Origin: Episyrphus balteatus
Lineage: Eukaryota > Arthropoda > Insecta > Diptera > Syrphidae
Length of the DNA stretch: 64,000 bases
Direction: 5' to 3'
NCBI RefSeq assembly: GCF_945859705.1
Contig: NC_079134.1
Span: 11,945,545 to 12,009,544 of the forward strand
Below the pieces are notes generated by a model, which ran no database searches, was not told the DNA's origin, and saw only the letters and a list, made by a program, of their open reading frames with translations. The position numbers and the translations under genes were made by a program. Below are positions 33,366 to 44,809 of this stretch, piece after piece; position 1 is the first letter of the stretch; the number at the start of each line of letters is the position of its first letter.

Positions 33366-34868
33366 TAGGGATGGCGGTTGTTAGTACAAAAACCGGTTTT
33401 CGGTTTTTCCGGTTTTTTTTCCTTTCATTTAAACCGACCGGTTTTAAACCGGGCCAATAAAACCGGTTTTTGGAAAAACCGGTTTTCGGTTTTTTTTGCT
33501 TGATTTATAAAAAAACAAAATTAAACCTAATTTGTCAATCAAAACAAAAAAGCTTTTCGAAGAAAAACCCTGAGCAAAGCTTTTTTTAGTTTGATTTTGG
33601 GCCAATTTATTGACTCTCCATTAAACTTAAATCGCCATTAAAAAAAGGGAATTTCAAAATTTAAAACCAAATTCGTTTAATTTAGTCTCTTTTAAGGAAT
33701 TTTTTGAAGTTTGGCATCATTAACTAATTGAGCATTAAATTTAAAAGTCGTTTTAGTTAAAACACCAAATTCGACCTTTTAAGAGGGATTTTTAGAGAGG
33801 ATTTTCTATTTATTCACTCTCCATTAGCGTCAAATGTCATTTCATTTATTATTTTATTAAACAAAGTTTCAGTGTAAGTTAACAATTAAAAATGAATAAA
33901 ACATCCATGAATATGGAAAAATGGGATGGTGAAAATGTGTTCAATCAATTTCATAAGACCAACGTTTGGTAATTGGTAATTTTGGTTTACATAAAAAGTC
34001 GTTTTTGTGTTTTTTTAGTTCAACGACATGTACGTTATAGGAATGAATTGCTTCAGGTTTTAGTCACTACTGGCATTTCTCTCTCGCAAGACAAGAATAA
34101 TTTATAGGCTTGCCAGAAATTTTTGAATCTATGGGTATGAGGGTTAAATGGACAACACTTTATTTGAGATTTTTAATAGACACAAAATTCAAAGAAATTA
34201 ATTCATTTCTTATCCACTTCACAGAGCGCAGAAGAGCACAGAGAATATCTTCACGACTAGTGAAACTAATCAGGGTTGAGATGCTGCGTAATCCTAATTG
34301 TAACACCTTCTGTTACGGGTCATCATTTTTGTGTTTTTATATTGTTTATCCTTCAAATCTTCAAATTTAAATATATTTTATTTGACAAAAATGTAGCTTT
34401 TGACAGTTTAATTTTTCAAAAAATAACCCTGCCATATTTTTAATGGAGTTTTAAATTTAAAGTTTCCATTAAAAGTAAAAAGACTTTAACTAAAGCAGAG
34501 TGAATTAAATGAATTTTTAATGATGGAAACTTAAAGACGTCCATAGATTAACAAAGCTATTAACTAAAACGACAAATTTCAAAATTTAATGGAGGCTCAA
34601 TAAATTGGCCCTAAGAGTTCTAAACTCACTCTTAATAGGAGTTTTGAGGAATTTGTTAAGCCGAATATGAATGAAAATTTATAATTATATGGTAAGTTGA
34701 GAGAGGGAATGAATGTTTTGAGGGTTTTCACTTTTTTTGTTGGACGTTTTTTTCAGCCGGTTTTTTTCGGTTTTTCGGTTTTTTTGTAAAAAAAAACCGA
34801 AAAAAAACCGGTTGACCGAAGCAAAAAAACCGAAACCGGTTTAAACCGGCCGGTTTTTCCCATCCCTA
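33366..34868. mobile_element. nonautonomous hAT-like element with AACCGGTT subterminal repeats
   Basis: 1,503 bp. Ends TAGGGATGG / CCATCCCTA with exact 8-bp target duplication AGGTAAGG (33358-33365 and 34869-34876). Both subterminal regions (33391-33495 and 34756-34858) are dense in ACCGGTTTT / AAAACCGGT motifs in both orientations. The core is largely a second inverted-repeat element (33599-34611). No hAT transposase was seen. Confidence 0.88.
33599..34611. mobile_element. nested element with GGGCCAATTTATTGA ends
   Basis: 1,013 bp. Imperfect terminal repeats GGGCCAATTTATTGACTCTC and GAGGCTCAATAAATTGGCCC, with TCCATTAAA / TTTAATGGA continuing inwards. The flanks (TTT, TAA) do not form a clean duplication. 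The plus-strand frame 34110-34370 includes VKWTTLYLRFLIDTKF, faintly like a Myb/SANT helix as in PIF/Harbinger accessory proteins. That reading is weak. Confidence 0.6.
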
Positions 34869-34977
34869 AGGTAAGGTAGTTTCTACTACCAAGGCCAACA
34901 AGGATCTTTATGAAAAAAAAACCTATCTACTGAAAATCTGAGTTGTATTTTAGTGCCACCAGAGGCATTCGGCCCTA

Positions 34978-35195
34978 TCACGAGCACCGACGTAATAAAT
35001 TCGTACTACGAATCCTTAAAAATGACAAGCATGATTCACGTCATAGTGGAAATATTTACTACGAAATTTGGAGCTTACGATCCCACTTTTCACACACGCC
35101 GAATTTATAAGCAAATATTTTTTGTATGACGGGAATCGTGGTACTTTTCTTCAGCATTCGTAGTACGAATTTGTTAAGTCGGTCGGGACTCGTGA
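34978..35195. mobile_element. MITE with TCACGAG ends, TA duplication
   Basis: 218 bp. Arms TCACGAGCACCGACGTAATA and GTTAAGTCGGTCGGGACTCGTGA pair imperfectly; ATTCGTACTACGAAT near the left matches ATTCGTAGTACGAAT near the right, each itself almost palindromic. TA on both sides (34976-34977 and 35196-35197). Confidence 0.75.
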
Positions 35196-35401
35196 TATCA
35201 GCTGAAATCAGCTTCTGATTTGATCAACAGAGCAGCATTTTTTCTTGAGTCGAATTCCCTAAATGGGCTTCCAAAGAAATAAGAGGTTAACAAAGTCGAA
35301 ACATGCCAGAACTGACTTCTGAAACTTGCTATATCTTGTTTATTTAACGCATTAAGAAGTCGGACCTAAAGCATGAAGTATTTAAAATTTTAAGCTAAAT
35401 A

Positions 35402-36564
35402 ACACTGTGCTACAAATTAAAAAATATTAAATACACCCGACAAGTAACATATTGTAGGCTGTTCATATGGGCGAATAATGCATACAAATATTTTTGTTAT
35501 ATTTTTAGAACCCTCCATTTTTTTTTTATTTATAAAAAAACTATTTTTATAGACTTTATGAGGTAAACTATCAATATCTCAGTCATTTTTTAACAATTCT
35601 CAATATGTTTTATGTTTACATAACTTTGAATTAAATATAAATTTTTAATATACAAACTACGCTTATTTGTGAAAAAATGTATTTTTTTTTTATTTTTTGG
35701 CTTTAAACGTGTTAAAAGCGATTTTTTAAAAAGTTTGAAAAATGATTTTTTTACCAAGATAAATCTCTAAAATTATAACAATGAAACATTTTCACATGAT
35801 AGCTACACTAATAAAGTTTTAAATTTTTTGAACAAATGGTTTGGCTGGAATTTAAAGTTGATCAAACAAGGTCCAAAAAACCCAACATTATTTCTATAAG
35901 AAACTTCAAGCGCTTGGCGGCACAGGTTAGAATTAAGTTAGAGACTTGAAACTTGTTGAATATTTTTTTTAGTTTATTTCCAACCATATAAGATCTTAGG
36001 AGCACATAAATTCTATTTATTTTAAAATAACGAGCACCCTATTGTGCACCTTGCAATTTACATCATGATGATATGCCATATTTTCCAGTTACGAAAAAGT
36101 AGCATACCTAGATTCCGCAGTTTTGGTCAAATTTAATAAAACAATACACCAACTTGGGCCTTAAAATATATTCTTTCAGAATATAAAATAACTTTATGTT
36201 TTGTTTGTTTTATTGTGCGATAAAAAATGGGTAAAGTTGAACAAATTGAGGAAAAAATCATTTTTTTTAAAGATTTATGGGATAAAAACCTACACTTAAT
36301 TTGTTTAAACAATAGACTTATATACATCATTTAAAATGTCTGAAAACCCTCTTTCCAAAAACATATAACATATTGAGAATTGTTAAAAAATTACTGAGAT
36401 ATTGATAGATTACCTCATAAAGTCTGTAAAAGCGGTTTTTTTGTAAATAAAAAAAAAATGGAGGGTTCTAAAAATATAACAAAAGTATTTGTATGCATTA
36501 TTCGACCATACGAACAGCCTACACTATGCAATTTTTCGGGTGTATTTTCAGTGTTGCACCGTGT
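35402..36564. mobile_element. large foldback element with ACACNGTG tips
   Basis: 1,163 bp with terminal inverted repeats of about 200 bp. Left 35433-35610 contains ACACCCGA, TGTAGGCTGTTC, TTAGAACCCTCCATTTT, GACTTTATGAGGTAA and TTAACAATTCTCAATATG. All of these recur inverted at 36360-36545. Outer tips ACACTGTGCTACA and TGTTGCACCGTGT resemble those of 62346-63905. The interior (35640-36340) is AT-rich with no coding signal. Confidence 0.85.
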
Positions 36565-38510
36565 AATTGTTGTCTACAAACCTTTACTCTCCGACCAACA
36601 GAGATTGAAATTATTTCAAAAAGGGTAAAAAGATGTAAAATGGGTAGTAAAAACGGCCTAAATTATTAATTGTTTTTATTCTTAAAGTTTAAGTTTGTTG
36701 CCCGCTATCAACTTAATCAGTAATAACAGGGCATCAAACTTTTTACACATAATGTTCAAAATTTTAAACTCTCACACTTTTTTCCTATCATCGAAAGAAA
36801 GTTAAATAAATTAATTTGAAAAATTTGGACTGTACTAGTACCCTAACTAAGATTTATTGTTTTGAACTCAAGGCCTTAAGAGTTCTGAATAAGTTAACCA
36901 TTGAAAATGTATCTAGCGACATAATATTTCAAATTTGACTTCGTAATATTAGAAACTAAGAAAAATCATAAATCCACGATTATACTCCAATAGTTCATGC
37001 ACTGTCAATTTTCGGAATTTCGATTTTTTTAATACAGTATTTCTAAATTTCTTTACATGACGTTCACTACATGATATCGAGTAAAATTTCGTCATCTAGA
37101 AATTTCGTTAAACAAAATGAGTTCAACTGATTTATTAAGAAGCCACATACAGTTCGATGCAATAGGCTAACAAGGGTTGTACATAAATTAAAACGTTTTG
37201 TTTAAAAAGGAGCACTGATTTAACCTCAACCCCTAAATTTAGGTTTTTTTTTTTAACTTCAAACAATTGAACTGCGCCTTGCATAAATAACTATACAGGA
37301 CAGCCACGCATTAAATTAAAAGACTCTCGTTGCTTTTTCGTATAATATTATAACAGCCACCTGCTTGATGGATCAGATTACAAGTGCCGAATTGATAAAT
37401 TGAGGGAACCAAACACTTTTAACCTCATCGAATCCATTCGACAGGCACTTTTTCTGTCCATCACCGATATGATGGCTATCAATTCAATCAACGAATTTGA
37501 TCGGTTTGCCGGGTCTGTGTGTATGGTCTTGTCGTCGGATAGTCGCGTGCGTTCATATTTAGTCTCTTTTTTTTGTTGTTGTTTTTGTTTTGATGAAATT
37601 AAAATGACCAAAAAATATATTCATCTTATAAATACACATACTTGTATGTGTATGAGCAAACCTGGGTCAAAAAGTACACGAGGTCGTCAACAAAGTGTAA
37701 AAAGAAGAAGAATAGCCAAACAACCGGCAAAACGAAAATTTCATACTGACGACATACCCTACACAAAAGGTGGGTGACCGTTTTATTACACCTACTTTAG
37801 GCGGCGACGACCGACCGATGGCGGCGGCAAAGACTGGTGATGGCAGTTCATGAACGGATCAAAATACGAAAAAAAAAAAATATAAATATGCGCGTATACG
37901 TTTATTACACGAAAAATTCGAACCGAAAACGTAAACAAAAGGTGTGTTCCGTAGTTTATATCTATATGTATGTGTTAATACGAGTATTACACCACATACA
38001 TGTCAGGTAAGTTACAAGGTAACAATAGAACAGAAAACGGAAAAACTCCCTGGAGGACAGGTGATAAAAGGTGGCAGTAGAAAAGCAAAAATTGGAATAG
38101 GTCGCCAAAAAAAACATTCGGTAGAGATATACCTACAAGGCTAAAAGTTTTTTTTTGTTTTTGTATTTTGTTGGCACTGCGTTGATGGAAAATCTATAAA
38201 GTTGTTGAAATTTTTGTTTGTCATAAAGAAAAGGAACTAGGAAAAACATCAAAATACAAAAATAAACTACCAAAAGTTGGTAGGAAAACCTTACAAGAAA
38301 TAAAAAAAAAAAAAACTCACTGCAGCGTGCAACACAATTATTTTTAGGGTTCTACATTGTGTTAATACGACGCAACCTACAGTGGGGTAAAATATCCTTT
38401 AAGGGAGCAAAAACGTATACACAAAAACAAGTGTAACTTTGTCGTTTAAATCAAAACTCAGTCGTGGTTTGAACCAAAGAGAGTTAAAAGAAGTGTGCAT
38501 TTCGTAAACT
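36565..38510. other. intronic stretch, nothing firmly assigned
   Basis: Contains a 125-codon plus-strand open frame at 37400-37777 beginning MREPNTFNLIESIRQALFLS and ending in a basic segment (KRRRIAKQPAKRK). It has no recognised domain and no neighbouring splice signal I trust. The block 37380-37560 is less AT-rich than its surroundings and may be a conserved noncoding or regulatory segment instead. Confidence 0.3.
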
Positions 38511-38559
38511 AACTGGAGAAACAATCAGGCAACAATTATGATAGCTAATGCGAAAAAAT

Positions 38560-39300
<741 letters not shown>

Positions 39301-40527
39301 AAAATTTTGTGTATAGTATTGCACATAAGGGCCAACTTTTAAAATTAAAAAAATATTTTTTGTACCGTTATTAACGGTACTTGTCATAGAACGGTTTTTT
39401 TGATTTATGAATATCTCGTACAAAACTTACCTGATTTCAACGAAAATTTTTATACAAAAACGTTTAGGTAAGACTAATATTAAAATTTTAGAAAATTTTC
39501 AAAAAACACATTTTTGGATTTTTAAAAAATATTTCAAAAATTTTTTTTGAAAAATCAATTTTTTGAAAACGGGTGTCTGAAAAATTTTGAAATTTCGTTT
39601 TAATGTGTAAATTAGTTATTTCTTCAAAATGGCATACTAACTTTTTTTTGAAAAATGTTAGAAAATTTTTATATATAAAAAATTATTTTTTTCAAAAACC
39701 GCTCCAACGATTTTCGAAATTTTTTTTCTAAAAATTCCTTTTCATACTAGGAATAAAATGTCAAACTTAGTTTTTTGTAAAAGATCATTTAAAACTGTGT
39801 TTAGTTTATTACAAAAACAGATTTTTTTTTATTTTTTTTTAATTTCTTGAAAATATCAAATTTTAAAGTTTTCCCTAATTTCTTGAACAAAAAGCTTTAA
39901 AATTAGAGTAACTTTGAGCATAGGAGCAAGTACGTGCGACCCCAGTCGTGCATTTTATTTTTTTTGAAAAATCAATTTTTTCAAAACTGATCAAAAATTT
40001 GTCTTGAAATTTTGTTTTAGTGTTAAGAGAGTATATAAAATATAGTTTTTAAACGGCTCCTAAAAAAAAATGATTCCAAAAATTCTTTGTTATACAAGAA
40101 TTAAAATGACATAGTTTGGAAAACATCGACTAATTAAAAAGTTATTTTTGTTATAGTAAAAATAAATTTGAATACTTTTTTACATTTCTTATAAAATGAT
40201 AAAAAAAATTAAAATTTTTCTTTTATGAATGCTATAAATAAACCATTCTAAGCAACTTTTACCACAGGAGCAAATACGTTCGACCCAGTCGTGCATTTTA
40301 TTTTATAGGGATCAGTCAGTATCTTCCGCAGGGAATGTTCTATAATGGTTTGAAATAGAAGTGCATTTCGTTGAATAATTTAATAGCAAAGACAGTCAAG
40401 TGCCCGTTCGCCATTTTAGTAATTACGTGTACTTAAGTTATTTAAAAAAAATTGTCATAATAACATTTTCCTGAAAAAGGAGTTTTTTGTAATATCGGGC
40501 TCTCAAATAATCATTTTTATCAAAAAA
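39301..40527. repeat. long degenerate AT-rich tract with recurring short motifs
   Basis: TTTTTTCAAAAAC, AAAAATTTT and similar pieces recur, and a longer unit GCGACCCCAGTCGTGCATTTTATTTT at about 39937 returns as GACCCAGTCGTGCATTTTATTTTAT at about 40281. Probably internal duplication of the same dispersed repeat family. No genes. Confidence 0.45.
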
Positions 40528-40768
40528 ACAAAACCGACTTCCATGATTCAAAACGGGGTTTTATGGTTTTTTTAATAGTTCCTATGGCTTTAACTGAACG
40601 AAATTGAAATGGGACCACACTGCAGCCACTAGCTTTCCAATACAAAAAGAATTATCAAAATTGATTGACTCTGTGGAAAGTTATGCGGTAACAAACATAA
40701 AAAAAAAAAAAAAAAAAAAATACACACGAATTGAATACCTCCTCCTTTTTGGAAGTCGGTAAAAAAAA
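40528..40768. mobile_element. short element with ACCGACTTCC inverted ends
   Basis: Left AAAACCGACTTCCA and right GGAAGTCGGTAAAA are inverted, with CCTCCTCCTTTTTGGAAGTCGG at the right. A pure A run lies at 40701-40722. Similar GGAGGAGG...GAAGTCGG ends are common in insect repeats in my experience; no search was done. Confidence 0.55.
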
Positions 40769-41135
40769 TAGAATAAAATCATTTGTCAAACTGTGCCGGG
40801 ACGATAAATGGAATTTTTTCATTACTTTTTTTTCCGAACAGTTCAGAACATATTATTAAACAAAACCTTGGATATTTTTATGAACTCTTTGGAGTCTAGG
40901 TTTACGTGATGAATGTAACATTCCTGCCTAGCTTAAACTCCGAATTATTTAGAAGTGTTAAAAAAAAATTATATTTAGTAGAAGTCAGAAGATCAAAATT
41001 GCTCAACAGAATGTTAAGATCAAGAGAAACAGAAATACAAAATCATCTAACTGATGTAATTCTGTAGACAAGAAGGACTTTAAATTTCTTTATCTTTATT
41101 TTTTTTATTTTTTATTTCAGCAGACCTATGATCAT

Positions 41136-41352
41136 TAGGGTGTGTCAAAATGCTAAAGTATGGAATTTTCAAATGTAATAGCTTTTTAAAGTTGCATTTC
41201 TTATCAAATAAATCCTGCGTTTACAAAGACGAACGATATTATAATTTTTTTTTACATATTAATAAACCTCAGACCATAATAAAACGTTTGACCACTATTA
41301 CATTGCAAAATTAGGGTACTTTTTTTCGGCCATACAAAAGTGACACAACCTA
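41136..41352. mobile_element. hAT-type MITE, TAGGGTGTGTCA ends, 8-bp duplication
   Basis: 217 bp. Terminal repeats TAGGGTGTGTCA / TGACACAACCTA (one mismatch), flanked by ATGATCAT on both sides (41128-41135 and 41353-41360). The duplication is itself palindromic, so it could alternatively be part of longer terminal repeats. The TAGGG tip favours hAT. Confidence 0.75.
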
Positions 41353-41360
41353 ATGATCAT

Positions 41361-43955
41361 GTACCTACAAATACTGAACAATATTAGTATAATTGCATGG
41401 TTTATTGATTTTTGCATTATTTTAATATGTCAATTTTATTGTCTTCTTAAAAAAATGAAGTAATTCATAATTTTTTTTTGTAACAACTTTGTTTTCTTTC
41501 TGTTTCAGGTAATACTGATCATGTATTAAAGTTTATTTGGAGTAAATTTTCTATTGAAAAGCTCATGTTAACCAATTAATCCCATGCCAAGAATCAAAGC
41601 ACTACTCCACAGGTACGTAAATATCCCTCCTTATACAAACTTTTCAGCTTATTTTGTGGCCGCTCACAAAACTTGTCAAGGATCACTATGTTTGATTGGT
41701 GTTAAGAACATTTGTTTATTCCATACTTTACTTATGTATGTATTTCTTGTTGTAACTCTTTACTATTACCCGTTGCATGTGCTCAATTAAAGTTGTATAG
41801 GCCGCTCAAACAGTGTCAACCTTTCTTTAGAAAAATATTGTCACGTTTTCTCAACTTTAATAAAAATGCAGTACAAAACGAAATTAATCTTCCACTTGCG
41901 GATTGGAACCAATTTGGGGCGATTTATTCCATGTTACTCACTCAAGAACTATTTCATTTCAAATTTTAAAAAAATCAAGAACTTTTGATTTCCTAAAATC
42001 AATTAATATATTAAAATCTAAAAAGTATGCAGTTTCCCAGTTGTAACCATTTCAATGTTACCATATTTCAAATGTAAACTTTTATTTTTAGCAAATAGTT
42101 TTCTAGAAAAATTGATTTGGATAAACCCAATCCAATTCCGAGTTTATCCAGAAACATTTCATGCCAAGTTTGAAAGTATTTCGTTCCACAGTATAAATAT
42201 ACGTCCAAACGACAGACATTTGACGATGGCGACAAATGTTTTTTTTTTTAAGAAAAAAATAAAACATTTTGTGCTTAACGAAAATGTGTCACCATTGCTA
42301 TGCGTTCTCATGGCATGTGCATAGTGAAACTCAAGCCCCTTTGGTTACCAAGGTGTTGTTCAGCTTGTTGTTGTTCTGATGGTGGTTGCAGGTATTGTTG
42401 TAGGAAAAGTTAGTTACAAGTAAAATATGAAGCACTAAACGAATTAGTTTAAGAGCTTGGTTTTTATGACAGAAACTAAAGAAAACTGAAAGACAAAAAC
42501 AAAAGCGGTACGCGTCTTCGTTTCGGTACAAAAAACTTTAATGACTCGCTTCAGGTAACTTTCTGATATTACAAACTGGAGCTGTGACGCCAGTTCACTA
42601 TTTTTTTTTTCTTCACCTGACTATAACTTAGTTATAATATATCATTGGTGGTTTGCCCCCTCTTCAAACATTGTGAAAGGTGACGAACCTAATGGAGCTA
42701 TTTTTATAAAACTCATCTCGCTAACTAATAACGAACCGAAAGTTACAAACAAAACTAATAGCTATCCGAAAAAGTTGGAGAGTTGGAGTTTACTCAAGCA
42801 AATTGAGCCGTTAGCTAAGTTTTTTGAAAGAGTCATTTTTTTTTCATACAGCAGCTTGATGATTTATTGATGCATTTTTTTATGATTGGATGCATAACGA
42901 GTTTTGTAAGTTAAATTTTATGGGTTTTATGTGAAATTGTTCTTTGCATAATGTAGGGCACCGCAATGCATCAAAATATAAATATTTCATAACATTCGCA
43001 CGTACATTATTTTTTTATACCACAACGACGATGACACGATGACGATAATTGACCTTTAACTTTCGAGGCCGAAAAAAAAAATATGTTTAATGGAAGAAAA
43101 AGTTGAACTGAAAATAAAGTTCTTATAATTTAAGTAATTAGTGATATATACTTTTTTTTATATAATTTAGGGGGTATCTAAATTGCTAAAAAAAAAACCT
43201 ATAGGAGGGGTAAAAAAAAGGAGATATGCATGCTTTAATATTTTTTAAAGAGGTCACGCTATAGCTAGCAACCGGAAGTTTATTGATATTCATTTTTTGA
43301 CCTATTTTATGTGTTTGCCAAGAGGGCTGATGGCTTGAAGGAAATACAAAAACATCACAAAAAGAGGGTATAGAAGTAGGCTGGCTTGAGATATATATTT
43401 GTTTTATTTTACTCGTAGGCTACTAAAAAAGCGTTAGGTATCTGTGTGTGACAAAAGTTGTATTTTCGACCATTAAATGTCACCATTTTTATTGATTGGC
43501 AGATAGTAGAAAGCATTGATTTGGGTCGATTTTTGTTATAAATAGCATGAGTTTTCTTTTTGTGTGAAAATGAGGTTTCCAAAACTTCTATAAATATACG
43601 AATAACTTTTTGAACTTTATTGGTGATTTATTCGCAAGTTTAGATTTTTCTATATGGAATTAGATTTTTAGGGCGTAATCGTGTCAAAGAAAGTGGTAAT
43701 ATATATAAAAAAAATATACTGCATTAAAATTTCTGTTAAGACTATAAAAAGCAAAGCAAATAGAAAATCAATGAATTAAGTGAAAATAATTTAAAGATTA
43801 GTTATACAAAAAAAATATCAACAAAATGACACTAAAATCAAGATCAATACAAATTTATTAGTTCGGTTTTAAAAATAAATTCTCGAAGGAAGAACTACAC
43901 ACATAGTTCATAGAATTATGAACTTTTTTAAATCTTAGAAATTAATTAAACAAAA
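41361..43955. other. intronic stretch, nothing assigned
   Basis: Several short plus-strand open frames (41584-41790, 41712-41969, 42055-42324) show no domains or coding-like composition. AT-rich throughout. Confidence 0.45.
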
Positions 43956-44141
43956 AAATAAAACAAACAAGAATAAATTTTAAAAAATAAAAAAAAAAAT
44001 TTAAAAAAATTTAAAAAAATTTAAAAAATTAAAAAAAATTAAAAAAAAAAAACCAAAAAATTAAAAAAAAAAAAATAAAATTAAAGAAAAAATAATAAAA
44101 TTAAAAAAAATAAAAAAATAAAAAAAAAAATAAAAAAATAA

Positions 44142-44172
<31 letters not shown>

Positions 44173-44300
44173 AAAAAATAAAAAAAAATAAAAAAAAATT
44201 TAAAAATCTTTAAAAATAAAAAAAAGTTAAAAAATAAAAATCAAAATTAAAAAAAGTAAAAAAATGTATTTTATTAAAAAAAAATTGAAAAAAAAAATTA
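43956..44300. repeat. A-rich low-complexity tract
   Basis: About 345 bp almost wholly of AAAAAAT/TTAAAAAA units in irregular order, ending next to a MITE. Strand-biased (A on plus), as might come from an expanded poly-A tail; no retroelement body is attached. Confidence 0.85.
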
Positions 44301-44309
44301 TAAACAATA

Positions 44310-44807
44310 GGTCTGTTTAATGAAGAAAATCTGGAACAGAACAAAACAGAACAGATCAGATCAGCACAAATACGTAAAAACTGTCAGAACAAAAAAGATT
44401 AGAAAAGTACAACTTCAGCTTTATAGGTTTGACCATAAATTTTGAAAATTTAATAACTGCAATGATTTTTCATTCAAATAAATTTAAATTATTGGTATTT
44501 TTGTTCAAGTTTTAATTTTTTTCTTCATAATTATTAGATTCTAAAGAAATTCTATTTTTTGTATTCTATTTATCATATTTTTGTTTGAATAAAACAAAAA
44601 AAAGCTGTGCTTGACTCCCATTTTTTTCTACCTCAAAAGTAGGAGCAGAAAAACTTGAACTAAACATTGCTGGAAAACATCATGAAACACAAAATGACAG
44701 ATTGTAGAACAGTGTGGGGCAAAGTTTTCTTTCATGGAACACACAAACCTGTACTTTTTGGATCTTTTCTGTTCTTTTCTTTGCGGATCAGATTCATTAA
44801 ACAGACC
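44310..44807. mobile_element. MITE with GGTCTGTTTAATGA ends, TA duplication
   Basis: 498 bp. GGTCTGTTTAATGA / TCATTAAACAGACC are perfect inverted tips, flanked by TA (44308-44309 and 44808-44809). Subterminal GAACAGAACAAAACAGAAC at the left mirrors TTCTGTTCTTTTC at the right. No transposase. Confidence 0.8.
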
Positions 44808-44809
44808 TA

